Shown piece after piece: positions 13,096-24,595 of a stretch of 64,000 nucleotides of DNA; the stretch's first letter is position 1; every line of letters begins with the position of its first letter. The notes beneath the pieces were generated by a model that made no database searches, was not told the DNA's origin, and saw only the letters and a program-made list of their open reading frames with translations. Source of the stretch: Helicoverpa zea (Eukaryota; Arthropoda; Insecta; Lepidoptera; Noctuidae); the NCBI RefSeq assembly GCF_022581195.2, contig NC_061472.1, positions 5,642,001 through 5,706,000 of the forward strand. The letters are read 5' to 3'. Made by a program: the position numbers and the translations under genes.

Positions 13096-13741
13096 ATGAG
13101 TGATTTGCTTGACTTTATTGATTTTGTAGACTATACCAGAAGGTTTAGAGTAGTGGGGCCAAATAAGAAGCCCAGGAGGAGTAACATTAGAAGTCTATAG
13201 GAATATAAAAGGGTATTTTTCTATCAATGTTCAAGCAGTCACTGGGACAAACTTGGAATGTTATGATCTAGTAGCCCGGGCAGTACCCATGATAGTTTTA
13301 TTTATAACAGCAGTGCAATTAAACAAAGACTGAATACTGGTGTGTTAAAAGGGATAACTTTAGGGGACAGCGGGTATGCAGTTAGCAATGTGCTACTGGC
13401 GCCGTTTTTATCACCAAATTCAACTGCACAAGAAAACTACAACAGAAGCCAAATAAAATATAATGTGGAATACTGTGGAAAGACGCTTTGGCATTTGGAA
13501 AAGAAGGTTTCCTTGTCTCCAACTTGGAATGGGCATAGATGGATACAGTTGTGGCTGTTATATGTGCTTGTGCGACACTGCATAATATTTCTTTACAGGT
13601 TGATGATTTGGTTCCAATGAACTGGGAATCTCCTCATATTGAGAATAATGATGTTATCCTTATGAGTGAAAGGCGTGAAAGCACAACCAACAGCAATGGA
13701 TTTTTGGTGCGACCATCTATAGTTGATAGGTTTTTCTCATA
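13096..13741 (+). pseudogene. PIF/Harbinger DDE transposase remnant
   Basis: This is the remains of a HARBI1/PIF-type nuclease, the enzyme that cuts and joins the element ends. It starts MSDLLDFIDFVDYTRRFR and runs to RSNIRSL before a stop near 13199. A deletion then skips most of the middle, including the expected first catalytic Asp. The frame resumes at about 13208 with KGYFSINVQAVTGTNLECYD, shifts near 13280 into STHDSFIYNSSAIKQRL, and continues with LGDSGYAVSNVLLAPFLSP. GDSGY is the usual second catalytic Asp motif. A further shift breaks the expected VER-FG block, where the catalytic Glu should lie. The last part, MDTVVAVICACATLHNISLQ, is the conserved C-terminal helix. It is not functional: two frameshifts, one stop and one deletion. 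The family call is firm because these blocks occur in the right order. Confidence 0.85.
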
Positions 13742-13827
13742 ATATAATTTTTAATAAATAAAAATCCATAAAATAAGACGAATACTTTTTTAATTGTTGA
13801 ACAATTATGTAGTACAAAGTTTATTTG

Positions 13828-13945
13828 ACTGCCTTGTTGGTCTAGTGGTCGCAAGCGCGGCTGCTGTGCTCGAGGTCTCTCGAGGGTTTTCTTAAACTTT
13901 CACAAAGCAGCCCGTAGTCTGGAAGTTGGTGATTGATTCCTGATT
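13828..13945 (+). mobile_element. tRNA-headed SINE fragment inside Harbinger
   Basis: It starts GACTGCCTTGTTGGTCTAGT, with a tRNA-like A box, and has a degraded B box (GAGGTCTCTCGAGGG). It then reads TTTCACAAAGCAGCCCG and GGTGATTGATT. The complete SINE at 63449-63823 (minus strand) has the same order, so this is a 3'-truncated copy that interrupts the Myb-like gene. Confidence 0.75.
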
Positions 13946-14184
13946 TATACTATCCCATGCTGCTTGTTTCTTGGCGACTGACTTGCCATCTGTTATTTTA
14001 GATTCCACGATTGGTCTCTTTTTATCTAATTGTGCTAACAAAGCTTTTTCGTCCGCCGTGAAATTAGCCACACGTTTGCGTGGGGCTCTTGTTCCTGAAG
14101 ACTCCTAAAATGAAACAAGCACAAGTTAAATTCTTCAAATACATATGTGCAGCTACTAATGTACATAGAAACAAAACTTACCAT
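13945..14184 (-). pseudogene. Harbinger Myb/SANT-like DNA-binding protein, truncated
   Basis: PIF/Harbinger elements usually carry a second gene whose Myb/SANT-like protein binds the element ends and helps import the transposase. Here a minus-strand ATG at 14184-14182 is followed at once by a GTAAGT donor. A 77-base intron (14181-14105) ends in TTTTAG, and exon 2 opens at 14104. The joined product begins M-ESSGTRAPRKR and continues NFTADEKALLAQLDKKRP and ITDGKSVAKKQAAWDSI. These are the basic N-terminus, the first trihelix-like segment and the tryptophan-containing segment typical of the family. The frame stays open until the SINE insertion, which removes the C-terminal part. The splice sites and phase fit cleanly, which is good evidence for a real ancestral gene. 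Confidence 0.75.
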
Positions 14185-14685
14185 GATAATATGTTAAGAT
14201 AAAGCTATTTATTTCAGAGCTTATCACACTTTTCCACACACTTTTCTTTCGTGACGGTTAACGGAACAAGAATTTTAAACGTAACCTTGACACTGACAGT
14301 ACAATATTGACAGTGATACCAGAAAAAAGTTTCCATGTACTTTATATCATTTACATGAAAATAGGTGTTTTTACGTAAAAACGTTGCCGAAATTAACAAA
14401 TTCTTATTTCTATTGTTGATATACAAGGTTTTAATGTATTTAAATAACAGTTTTTGCTACTTAATAATTTCACATTTTAAGGTGCGGCTACATCTTTCGT
14501 TTATCGATAAGCATTTATCAAAGACAATTTGACGATACTCTGCCCTACGGATACTTAAAGCTGTCATTAACTAATGAACCCTTAAATTTCGTCTCTGGGA
14601 TGTATCGTTCATTAACAGATTTAATGATAATTAGTTAAGGACTCGTTAGGAGTAATTTAAGTATCCATTCTGAGTGTGGCAGTAT

Positions 14686-16811
14686 ATGTCATTTAGACAT
14701 AATGAGACAATAAAAATATGTGATTCATTGTCAAATTTTACAGCTTGAGATTAGTAATGACTTCACAATATACCTAATCATGATGATAATGGAAAACAAT
14801 TGTATAAACATCTTTGGAAACAAACAAAATATATTACGCATTGTACGCATTCAGAATTCATAATTATTATACTTAAATATGAGAAGAAACAATACAAAAG
14901 ATCCTAGGTACATATTGTTTAACACTCACAATAACTGACACTTGTCACTGTTTTAAGAAAACAGTCAACAGCGAATAGTATCAAAACAAATTAAAAATGC
15001 AAGATTCTCTAAAACAAATCCTTATTTCATAACTCATTGTGAATTCAATGAAAATTATTCACAAAACGAGCAAAGAAAAGCCTTTATTTATCACTTAAGT
15101 TTGTCTCATATTTTCCCCTTTTTTAATATAATTGTACTAATGTTATAAAAATGCGAAAGATTTTAAGCATGTAGGGTGTATGTTTATTTGTGACTGTGTC
15201 ACGCTTAAACAACTGGATGGATTTTGTTGAAACTTTGCAGTAATAGAGGTAATATATCAGCATAACTCATAAATTACTTTTTATCCATGTGCTCGAAGTA
15301 GAGTTCCCTCTTGACCATGTGATTTGAGAGGTAGTAATTTCATGAAAATATCAGTTTGATTGCTCATAAAAAGGGCTCACGATTAGACCATGTTTGTATT
15401 TTTATTTTTTACTCCAAATTTGACTTTTTAATTATCAAAGAGCCTTTTCTTAATCTTCTTATAAGATTGTGAGATTGTCCAAATTAAAATTCAGCAAAGC
15501 TCTGCTTAGTTTTATCGCGTTTTATAAACAATTCTGTTTCACATTTAAATGAGTCTAAGCGGAATAATAATTATTAAGAACGAATAATACGAGATATTAA
15601 TTTAAGTAAGTAATATCTTGTAGGACGAAAATTATATTAGACTTATATTAGAATTACTTTTTACTTTGTGGAAATTATGAAATATTTTTCGTATCATATT
15701 TTGTAAGAAGTTATTTTTTCTATTACTTTCTTACGAATAAGTTTTCTGCATAGAATCAAAACAAAATACCTATAGGTTATGCTGATTAGTACTAAGCCGT
15801 GTTTTTATCCAAAGAAATTAAAAAGCATAATATTATACTCAATGTTTGTCTCTGTTTTTTTTAATAGACTCCAAAAGCACCAAACATTTATATCAACGCT
15901 GGTAATCTTGGTATCCAAAATAAAACACCAGAAGTACATTAAACTACCACAAAAACGGCTGATTCAGAATTCAAGCAGCGCTTGGCGACCCCTTACAGTC
16001 TCGCTATTAAAGTTACATTTATAGGATCTGCGGCCCGCATTACTAACGTTTGTATACCAGCTTTATATTGTAAATATACTTAAGTAAATAAAGGACAATA
16101 AGTTCGGTAAGTAGGTATCTATGTACCTAAATAAAGAATACTTCTTAAAACTAGAAAATAAAAATATTGAATGGCAATAATAATGGTGCTTAAGTTTTTT
16201 ATTTTTATAAGGTACAGGTTTAAAATTGTAAATAAATAAAATGGTAGCCTAGTAAAGATCAAGGAGAATATCTGGAGGAAACCTAGACTAAAATACTATA
16301 CTTCTAAATCGCCTTCGTCGTTAAGGCGAGGAATTGGTCAACAATAATTCCATAACCGGCACGCGCATCTAAGGCGCCAAAAGGGGTCGGAGCGTCTGAG
16401 CGGGGCGAGGATAACAATATGCGCGCTAGCTTATAACTAAAAGTCGTAAGCGACAAAATGGTTTTGTAATTTTATTATTTAGAAATGATAATTTGATAAA
16501 AATTCCTTCTACAATTTTAAAGAGTATGTATATACTCAACTACTAAAAAAGTTAAGAGGCTTAAATCGGTCCCGTATGCCCATAATATGTGAATCTCTTT
16601 TTAAAAAGAGGTATGTTTGATATATTTTTCTCTGTTATAAAAGTTACCTAATCATGTTTCTACGTCTAACAAAATAAGGTTTATATCATGAACTTTCAGG
16701 TAACCAAGTTGTATTTTGATCCGTTTTGTATTTACTGAGAAAAATTGAAATCCTTGGCGCCAAAAATTCCAATTCGTCCTCTTAAGCAAGTCTGTTACGC
16801 TCCTTATTTCT
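14686..16811. other. Intergenic DNA with Helitron and GC-rich traces
   Basis: A truncated Helitron-like copy is annotated at 15128-15310. A GC-rich stretch at about 16315-16450 (GGCGCCAAAAGGGGTCGGAG, GCGCGCTAGCTTATAACTAA) looks like a dispersed repeat, but no terminal repeats are visible. The 81-codon + frame at 15779-16024 is unrecognised. Confidence 0.4.
15128..15310 (+). mobile_element. Truncated Lep1-type Helitron
   Basis: It carries the head TACTAATGTTATAAAAATGC, the GTGACTGTGTCACGCTTAAA segment, and GGATGGATTTTGTTGAAACT. The 3' CTAG end is missing. Confidence 0.6.
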
Positions 16812-16866
16812 CTGTATGAGCAGAGGCCTGTGTTTTGCAGTAGGATTTAAAAAAAAAGCTGATGAA
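16812..16866 (+). repeat. 3' end of an RTE/SINE-type retroposon
   Basis: The string GAGCAGAGGCCTGTGTTTTG followed by CAGTAGGATTT and GCTGATGA is the recurrent lepidopteran retroposon 3' end (usually ...CAGCAGTGGGAC...GGCTGATG). Only this tail is present. Confidence 0.5.
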
Positions 16867-17418
16867 AATTTTATTTTTATCATTTTTGGGTAGCCTTCTT
16901 CAATAAATAGCTATTTAGCATTGAAGGATTTTTTGGAATCAGTCTAATAACAAATAAACAAAACCTAATGACTAATTTTATTTCATGCTTCTTGTACGAC
17001 ATAATTGTACAATGGAGAACTAAAGCCTTAAGCGTTCTCTACCAGTCATCTCTTTAAAGTCTTCTCATCTCTTTTCTCTCACTCAAAAACTTTTCAGGTT
17101 TATAATATTAGTATAGATAGAATTTCTAAACCAAATAGTAACTTCACAATCACAAACGATACATGACAGTTGCCTCACCATACAACGGGGTCTCCTCAGA
17201 GGGAGGGAGGAAGGCCTGAGACGAACAGAGCTCTTATTTCCTCCCTAGAGGCTAGCTCAATATGCAGGATAGATTCCTGACAGTGTTATAGTATAAACTA
17301 TCAACAGTTTCAGTTATATGGAATTGTAGTATGGTTTGTAGTTCAAATGTGAATGACATAGAATGTACTGTCCTAGAATTGATACTAGAAATGGCTAAGA
17401 GACGGAATTTATAGAATA
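16867..17418. other. Intergenic DNA, no gene seen
   Basis: A purine-rich patch (GAGGGAGGGAGGAAGG, 17200-17216) and an isolated Helitron-like head (TTTATAATATTAGTATAGAT near 17099) are the only features. Confidence 0.4.
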
Positions 17419-17628
17419 CTAGCTGTTTTCCCGTTTCACCCGTAGGAACTACTGCCCGTACCCAGATAAGGGTAGCCTGTGTTACTCGGGGATATTCTTA
17501 GCTTTCCAATAGTGAAACAATTTTTCAAATCAGTTCAGTAGTTTCGGAGCTTTTAGGGTACAAAAAAGCCGAGAAACAAAGAAAATGTTTGTTTTTATAT
17601 AATATTGTATATTGTAGTATAGATGAAT
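17419..17628 (-). mobile_element. Helitron-like copy, minus strand
   Basis: Read on the minus strand it ends in CTAG (17422-17419). In + orientation it contains GCCTGTGTTACTCGGGGATA, AGCTTTCCAATAGTGAAACA and ATCAGTTCAGTAGTTTCGGA, the usual body of these elements. The head at about 17600-17628 is diverged. Confidence 0.65.
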
Positions 17629-18162
17629 TTTTCTAAATCATATTATTATAGTGGGGCATTACAATGTCTGTCAGCAGTAGTTAATAATACCTACACAAAA
17701 CACATATATTTTTAACAATTTATTTTATATTTATTGTTTACTTTATATTTTGCATGCGAAAGGCAACGAAAAGCTTTCTTTTGTACAAGTGGTTTTACGG
17801 GTCACTCCTTAGGTACTTGTGTGGTCCAATGCATAAGCGCGAGCGTCAAGGCCTTTTTAAATTATCTATGTAAAAATCGTTTCAATATTCTATGTATTGA
17901 TTGATTTTGTTAGAGAATAAAGATATTATATGTTAGAACATAAGCTTCACGCAAAATACGTCATCGTGGATAGATCTCACATTGAAAAATTGAGGCTACT
18001 CAGATGTATTATTCCGATGTCAGGTTCATCAATTATAAGTTTCGTTAGGTAATAAATATGGGAAATATGCAGCATACCGAAGCAAACGTGAGTACTCTGA
18101 TGGCAGCTTTGTATCTCTGACTAAGAATATAATATGTGTGATGTTAAATGGTTTGTTTTATA
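17629..18162. other. AT-rich spacer, no gene seen
   Basis: No recognisable gene or repeat family was seen here. Confidence 0.4.
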
Positions 18163-19096
18163 CACTCTTTTGCAAAAAAAAACGGGCACCTATGCGAAAT
18201 CTTAGTTTAAAGGACTTTACGTGTATTTTACAGGGTTTTAATGATTGTAGTATGTTTCTAGCATCAAAAGAGTTAGCCGAGCATGCGTGAGAGTGTATTC
18301 TAAATTTGAATTTTGTACAATTGCAAAGAAATTGGTTAAACCTTGTTTTGGACTAATTGCTGGCAGACAGTTCGTCGGTGTTTTGAAAAGTTTTTGAAGT
18401 GATTTCAGGAAAATGATAACGCAGTTTTAATTAATGATAAATGTACTTTTTTGTTAGATTAAAACATTTTTGAAAAACTATACGTATTTGATAAAATTTT
18501 CACCTGCTCTAAATGGTGAGACTTTAAAAAATGTCAAAGTCCGATAAGAGACGGGTTGTGATCGGCACTGCTTACTTTAAATTTGTTTTATCGCAGCCAA
18601 AAGTACTGATACTCTTCTAAATAGTGTTTATTTATGAAAAAGCGATATTTTAAAACACGTGGGTACAATATCTAAACAATAGAACACTTTACACTAAAAT
18701 ACCGAAACTCTTAACATTGCCATCAATCATCAGTATAGCCCATTTAGAGCAGGTGAACATTTTATCAAATACGCATAGTTTTTCAAAAATCTTTTGATCT
18801 AACAAAAAAGTACATTAATCATTAATTAAAACTGCATTATCATTTTCCTGAAAATCACTTCAAAAACTTTTCAAAACACCGACGAACTTTCTGCCAGCAA
18901 TTAGTCCAAAACAAGGTTTAACCAATTTCTTAGCAATTATACAAAATTCAAATTTAGAATACACTCTCACGCATGCTCGGCTAACTAACTCTTTTGATGC
19001 TAGAAACATACTACAATCATTAAAACCCTTTGAAATACACGTAAAGTCCTTAATACTAAGATTTCGCATAGGTGCCCGTTTTTTTGCAAAAGATTT
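18163..19096. mobile_element. Tc1/mariner-type foldback element
   Basis: Two arms of about 353-356 bp (18163-18515 and 18741-19096) are near-identical reverse complements around a 225-bp unique centre. The terminal strings TCTTTTGCAAAAAAA and ACGGGCACCTATGCGAAATC are shared. TA lies at matching distances outside both ends (18161-18162 and 19097-19098), which fits a Tc1/mariner target. The left arm lacks a few bases present in the right (around AGAGTTAG). Open frames in the arms are mirror images of each other, so I do not call them genes. Confidence 0.75.
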
Positions 19097-19098
19097 TA

Positions 19099-20530
19099 TT
19101 TTCTAACATTTTTTTTTAATGTCTAATTTACGCCCTAAAGAAAAGTGTACGTCCAGTTTGAATCACAACGAGCTCGACTTATATAAAACGTCATGCAATA
19201 CGACTAATTTACTTTTTGAAAACAATCGCCCCGCTACATCTCCTATCTTACCCCATAACCATATCTCCCGGCTACTAGCAACAAGCATCTGGTTATGACA
19301 GTTTTTATTGTGCCCAAGACCGGAGGGGGCGGAGTTAAGTGTGTGTGTGACTATGACAAAAAGATAATCATGAGTGCTTCAGATACCGGCTCTGAGGGGA
19401 TTATTATCTAATGCACCAAGAATTTAAGTGAATTGTTGAAGAAAGGGCAGTTGTGAAGTAAGTGAATTAAAGGAGATTTATTTTGAGGTAACACAGATGT
19501 AGAGGTGTTTATAAGCTAATTGCTGTATAAAGTTGTTTAATTTAGTACTGAAGCTCCAAAAAATATATAAATATATAATGGGGTTTCTAAGACAGTTATT
19601 ATTTTTAAGGTAATGCCTCTGGATGTGTTGTGTGGAGAGAAAAGAAGTCTAGATGTCTTACTGGTTATAATTACAATGATCCTTCTAACCACTTTTGTGT
19701 TTCAAAGACTTAGCATCCCTCTCAGACAACGTCATCTCTAGCAATGATGATGAAACTGTGAATAGCCTACCATATACGCTAAGGTGCAGTTGTTACCTTG
19801 ATCAATTTTTCAGAGCCCCAACAGTCATCTATTACAAAATGTACGAACTTCAATTATAAACAGGAATAATTGAATGTCCCTACTATTGACATATTCAACT
19901 GCAGTGTCAGTCGGACGGAGCGCCACTTCCGCCGGATGTGGCTTGTCATTTCCGGTTGCGGAGGCTTGCACGCTGCACGCGACATTGTATACAGGGTGTT
20001 TGGACTTAGATAAGGCAGGTTTAATTGTTGTAGGTGCGTTAATTTGGATTATCTTAGATGGTTGAGGCAGATAATGGTATTAGGTGAGGTAAAAGATCTA
20101 TAAAGTACAGGCTTTTGCTTGCGGCGTCGCCTTCTGTGTGAATATAAGCTCTTATCCGCATCTATCCAATGTATTAGGAATACCTATGAGGATTCTAACC
20201 AGAATAGTGAATAGGCTATTACAGACAACTAACACACAACTTAAAATTGATAGCTCCTCTCTATAATAATAACTTCCACAAAAGTTGATATAAGTATATC
20301 TTAGAAATACCTAGTTTATTTTCGCATTTCTTGAAGAATTTTATACTAAAAACCACCTCCATTTACAATTTTTGAGGTTTCCTAACGTCTTCTATGAAAC
20401 CTAAAAAATTACTAGCAAAGAAATCTAAACGCGGATCACGCGCACAATTTACTTTATCACCTCACTCTAAGTGAATCGGTCATTTCGTCATACATACATA
20501 TACATAATAAAGGAATAAATAAAAATAAAA
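19099..20530. other. Intergenic DNA, no gene seen
   Basis: No gene recognised. The 63-codon + frame at 19874-20065 runs through a slightly GC-rich patch (CGCCACTTCCGCCGGATGTG) but has no motif I know. Confidence 0.4.
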
Positions 20531-20940
20531 AGTCGTGGTGGCCTAGTGGGTAAAGGACCAATCTCTCAAGTACGAGGGCGCGGGTTCGATCCCAGGTCAG
20601 GCAAGTACCAATGCAACTTTTCTAAGTTTGTATGTACTTTCTAAGTATATCTTAGACACCACTGACTGTGTTTCGGATGGCACGTTAAACTGTAGGTCCC
20701 GGCTGTCATTGAACATCCTTGGCAGTCGTTACGGGTAGTCAGAAGCCAGTAAGTCTGACACCAGTCTAACCAAGGGGTATCGGGTTGCCCGGGTAACTGG
20801 GTTGAGGAGGTCAGATAGGCAGTCGCTTCTTGTAAAGCACTGGTACTCAGCTGAATCCGGTTAGACTGGAAGCCGACCCCAACATGATTGGGAAAAGGCT
20901 CGGAGGATGAATAAAGGAATAAATAAATAAATAAATAAAA
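20531..20940 (+). mobile_element. Full-length tRNA-derived SINE
   Basis: The head AGTCGTGGTGGCCTAGTGGG carries an A-box-like promoter, and GGGTTCGATCCC at about 20582-20593 is a B box, so this is a Pol III tRNA-type promoter. A unique body follows (GTTTCGGATGGCACGTTAAA, GGCAGTCGTTACGGGTAGTC). The conserved tail then reads GGTTGCCCGGGTAACTGGGT, GTCAGATAGGCAGTCGCTTC, GGCTCGGAGGATGA and a run of AAAT units. The tail alone recurs at 45146-45314, 51008-51143 and (diverged, minus) 54374-54572. Confidence 0.85.
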
Positions 20941-21084
20941 TAATAATCAATCTCAATTTACATAGGTAACTGTCACGAAGAGTGCCAAATACTTCGCGAA
21001 CGAAAATTCTGTCCCAAACGCAACTTTGTAGATTTGTCTTAAAGTATAAGAGATAGCGTTTTATACGTCACCCTATTCAGTATT
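20941..21084. other. Short spacer
   Basis: Nothing recognised. Confidence 0.4.
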
Positions 21085-21262
21085 AAATGCCAGAGTAGTG
21101 AGGAGCTCTATCTGTTCCGTGGTTAGTCTGTTTGTGGCACTTTTACGCCAAAACGACTGAAATGAAATAACTAAATGTTTGGAACACAGATAGTCTAGAG
21201 CCTGAGAAACATGGCCTTCAAAATTTCCTCGGGACGCGGGTGGAAGTAAAATTAATAGCCGT
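21085..21262 (+). mobile_element. Helitron-like fragment
   Basis: It contains TTTTACGCCAAAACGACTGA, ACACAGATAGTCTAGAGCCT and TCCTCGGGACGCGGGTGGAA, the middle and 3' body of Lep1-like elements. Neither end is intact. Confidence 0.5.
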
Positions 21263-22639
21263 GAAAGTGAAATTACTAAGAGACATTTACTAAAAACTTT
21301 TTAGTTAAGATTTTTAAAACAATATCTATTTCTACAGTCCTGTGTAACGTGAGAAAGAAAACTTTTTGTTTATTTACAGAGTCTCGCTGCCTGTTTACAC
21401 TTAGACCACGCAAATTCCTGTAATCAATGTCCCCCGAGCCCCGGTGCGCTTCACTCTTATTCTCTTAAAAAATACAAATTCCCGATTTTAGCGTGATTAA
21501 AAAACTTTAAAATTAAGGTAGCTGTCTTATTTTTTCCCCTAAAAAATCTGTATTTTTCCTCGATGACACAAATAAGATTTTGTTTACAAGTCGTTTTGTT
21601 AAAGTACAAGTTAAAAAAGGTACAATTAAGTATTGTAATTTGTTATGAAATAATAAACGATATCTTCAAAATTTACTTGAAACCAATTTTTCGTAACGCA
21701 TTCTTCAGAATACTGAAAAGATTATAACGTCACGGGAACACATTATCCAAAACAATCAGGAGGCATACCAATATCTCAGTAAAGTACACGTTACGTCAAA
21801 CTACCTATACTTTTGTAGAACAATCCAGAATTCAATATGGACCATCAAAATTGACAGCAAAACAACAGACCACGAGGTCATAAGGTGAACGCAGGTCATA
21901 TAACCCACTTGTTCACTTATCGAGTCTGAATCAACAAAGGATGCAATTTATTCAGTTGGTTTCATGGAGAACAAAATTACGAACGGAGATGTCATAAAGT
22001 CAAAGTCAAAGCATTTATTCACGTTTATGACGCATATAACATACAAAAAACATGGTGGAAAATCGCGTCGCCTAAATGTGGGTATTCGAGGGACGAGGAA
22101 CGTTACTGACTCCGCTCTCATACGCCTTCTTTGGATCCGACCAATTTCTTTTTAGACCAAAAAGATCAAAGATCTCGAAAGCCCTTAAGTTTACTCGTAA
22201 CTGATCATTTTGGTCACGCCCACTGTATCTACGTATTGTACATAGAAGAAGACGCCTGAGCTACTCGCCATATGACATCTCCACCCATCCTTCCTTCGTC
22301 CGTGGTTGCTATCGACCAGTGTCTTCGACCTGTCCTCTATTATTCATGGGTAGAAGCCACCTGGCATGGGTGGTATGGTTCATATGGTATCTGTTCATGG
22401 TACTTCATGGAATTAGTTATCTTTAAATAGAAAATATTTTTTTTAGTTACAAACGTCTATGTGGGACTTTTTAGGAGGCATAGGTATGGTCTTCAGGCAA
22501 AATTATTATGAATAAACATACATTGGAAATAAATTAAGGCCGGTATTTTCACTGTGTATTTGGTGTAGACTTTATATGTAGGTCTCATTTTCAACCTAAG
22601 TTGAATAAACGATATTTCATTGACGCTAAAGAAAATTGA
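21263..22639. other. Intergenic DNA with one shared MITE-like block
   Basis: The block at 22063-22141 (GACGAGGAACGTTACTGACT, CTCATACGCCTTCTTTGGAT) is shared in reverse orientation with 47987-48060, so it is a dispersed repeat. No gene was seen. Confidence 0.45.
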
Positions 22640-22798
22640 ATTTAAATATGACCTCCAACAAGGTAGACAGACGATCTTATAAAGGTCGCCGGAAGACGCT
22701 GGATGCAGGTCGCCTCCAATTGAAGATCTAAAGGGGAGGCCTATGTTCAGCAGTGGACGTCCTATGGCTGAGATGATGATAATGATGATGATGACCAC
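22640..22798 (+). pseudogene. RTE-like retrotransposon 3' end with ORF C-terminus
   Basis: A short reading frame (about 22669-22773) gives DDLIKVAGRRWMQVASN, a stop, then RSKGEAYVQQWTSYG and the final stop. This is the usual C-terminus of lepidopteran RTE-type reverse transcriptase proteins. It is followed by the ATGATGATAATGATG tail that marks the retroposon 3' end. Everything upstream is lost, so this is a strongly 5'-truncated insertion, with one in-frame stop. Confidence 0.75.
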
Positions 22799-22949
22799 GT
22801 GACTTTTATATGCCTTACACAGCTTTTACATAAATTATCCATTCACCAAACATAATTCACTACATTCATAATCGCTCTGACTCATCACATCACAATCAAT
22901 TTTTTTACCATTTATTGTATTGTCACAACTTCCTAGTAAGTTTAGGTAA

Positions 22950-23217
22950 TTAATAATGTCTGGACACCTTTTCACACACGGTCGGTTAGCCCCATGGTAA
23001 GTTATTTATTAACTTGTGTTATGGGTGCTAACACAACTGATAAACTACATATAGCTACATATATACATATTTATGAATACATATTGTAACACCCAGACCA
23101 CGGCCAACAAGCATGCTCATCACACAAATGTCGACCGAACCGGGAATCGAACCCGGGACCTCAGGTTTGGCAGTCCGGCATGGTGACCATTGCGTCATCG
23201 AGGTCGTCGAATTAAAA
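22950..23217 (-). mobile_element. tRNA-headed SINE, minus strand
   Basis: On the minus strand the head near 23217 reads CGACGACCTCGATGACGCAA, with the B box GGGTTCGATTCCCGGTTCGG (about 23155-23136). The body TGTTGGCCGTGGTCTGGGTG follows, then the tail GGGGCTAACCGACCGTGTGT. It is a different SINE family from the one at 20531. Confidence 0.75.
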
Positions 23218-23952
23218 TACGCTAGTCATTGTGAGAAGGCTATTTTTATATACCTGGCTATTATTAGGCCGAAATCACTGTTCCATTTGCGTCATTGGTT
23301 GAAAAACGTTGACCACAAAAACAAATTATGTTCTAGTGGTCCACTGCAGGGTCAAAGATCTACCTTAATAAAGTAATTTCAAGCAATTTTATATATTATA
23401 CAGGGTGTCCCAGAAGTCGACGTCAAGCTGCAACTGGGTGATTCTGCTGCTTATTGTGGTCATCAGAAAAATAAAATAAAAAATTTATCGTATTTATTTT
23501 TAAAGTTATTTCAATATTACTTTTTTTGAAAAATGTACACCCTGTGATGATTTTTGGACTCTTGTTGCCACAAATCTTAACTTATTCCAATTATTTTTTT
23601 TGGTTTGCAATTCTGAATAGTTTTTCTGTAATGTGTAACCCGACATCCCACCCTAACTGCTCCGGTTTGGAAGAAAATGTGGGTTTTAATTCCAAACTGT
23701 ATTCCAGATTATTAATTCTCTCAACTTCAACTGACTGTACTGAAAAAAAAATGTACTACGTCAGTTTGGCAAGTAACTCAAAGAGTTGGCGCATTTTATA
23801 GGGATTCTAAAATGGTATAACATTTACCACTTTATTTCCCAAATAAGAAAAAAAAAATGTTTCTAAGAAAACTCACATCATAATAAGTTCATAAATTCTT
23901 AGTGAGTCAGCCATACTCTCTTAGATCGGGATGCCTGTAGATAGAGATAAGT

Positions 23953-24100
23953 TCATCATCATCTTCCTAGCCTTTTCCCATATCTCACGGGGTCGGCTAC
24001 CTAACCTAGGGGATTCGGCGAGGATACTGGTTTTTACACAGAGCGACTGCCATCAGACCTCCGCAAGCCCGAAGGGAAACCAGACCCAATCCTAGATTAG
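23953..24100 (-). mobile_element. SINE tail in left palindrome arm
   Basis: On the minus strand it reads GCTTGCGGAGGTCTGATGGC, CAGTCGCTCTGTGTAAAAAC, then GGAAGATGATGATGA. It is a relative of the 20531 SINE tail. Its mirror copy is at 24953-25101. Confidence 0.65.
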
Positions 24101-24223
24101 GGCCTTTAACGACTAATATCTTAGATAGAGATAGAGATAAGTTACCTACGTTATTTAAAGTTAGTAATTAGTAGGCGATAAAAATGAAACTCAGTTTAAA
24201 TTGAAGGTAAGATTTATTATTAT

Positions 24224-24475
24224 TTACAAGAGATGTTCGAACTGTCGTCCTTCAGCTGCAATACATGCACGACATCGTCTTAAAAAAGATCTACATATTT
24301 GTCGGGCGTATCTCCTATTATTTATGAATTCGGCTGCCTCCGCTATTCTCTGCCGAAGCTCCTCTACATTTTCAATCGGCTTGGAATAAACTTTTTCTTT
24401 TAGTGCTCCCCAGTAAAAAAAATCTATTGGATTTAAATCTGGTGAGCGTACACAAATTATACGATCGAATACCAC
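24224..24475 (-). pseudogene. Mariner-type transposase C-terminus, left arm
   Basis: The minus-strand frame reads RSPDLNPIDFFYWGALKEKV, then SKPIENVEELRQRIAEAAEF, RRYARQICRSFLRRCRACI and GRQFEHLL, followed by a stop. SPDLNP-ID-FFYWG is the block around the third catalytic Asp in Tc1/mariner transposases, and the basic tail is the usual C-terminus. The two upstream catalytic Asp residues and the DNA-binding domain are absent, because the homology stops at the palindrome centre. This arm has eight A/T in the FF-Y run and keeps the frame. Confidence 0.85.
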
Positions 24476-24544
24476 AAGCGTAGCGTACTGATCTATCTAG
24501 CACCAAAAAGTGGCGTCACTAAGGGCCTTAAAACAAAAAACTTC

Positions 24545-24572
24545 TGACAGATTTTGTACTGAAAATCTGTCA
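24545..24572. repeat. 11-bp hairpin in palindrome centre
   Basis: TGACAGATTTT (24545-24555) pairs with AAAATCTGTCA (24562-24572) across GTACTG. It sits in the 156-bp spacer between the arms. Confidence 0.8.
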
Positions 24573-24595
24573 AAATGACGTGCTCAAAAATATCG

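Larger units (their letters stand above)
12852..14682. mobile_element. PIF/Harbinger DNA transposon, decayed
   Basis: The termini are inverted repeats: CTGCCACACTCAGA at 12852 and TCTGAGTGTGGCAG ending at 14682. The subterminal regions are alike (AGTTAATGG/TTAATTAAC-type strings). TAT flanks both ends (12849-12851 and 14683-14685), matching the 3-bp target duplication of this superfamily, although TWA is the usual target. Inside are the two expected genes in opposite orientation: a DDE transposase on + (13096-13741) and a Myb/SANT-like protein on - (13945-14184). The element is 1831 bp, shorter than autonomous members, because the transposase has lost its middle and a SINE fragment sits at 13828-13945. 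Confidence 0.85.

Noticed and set aside
18860..19069. 69-codon frame in the Tc1-type foldback as transposase
   Set aside because: It lies entirely in one arm, has no DDE-type motif, and the mirror arm breaks the frame.
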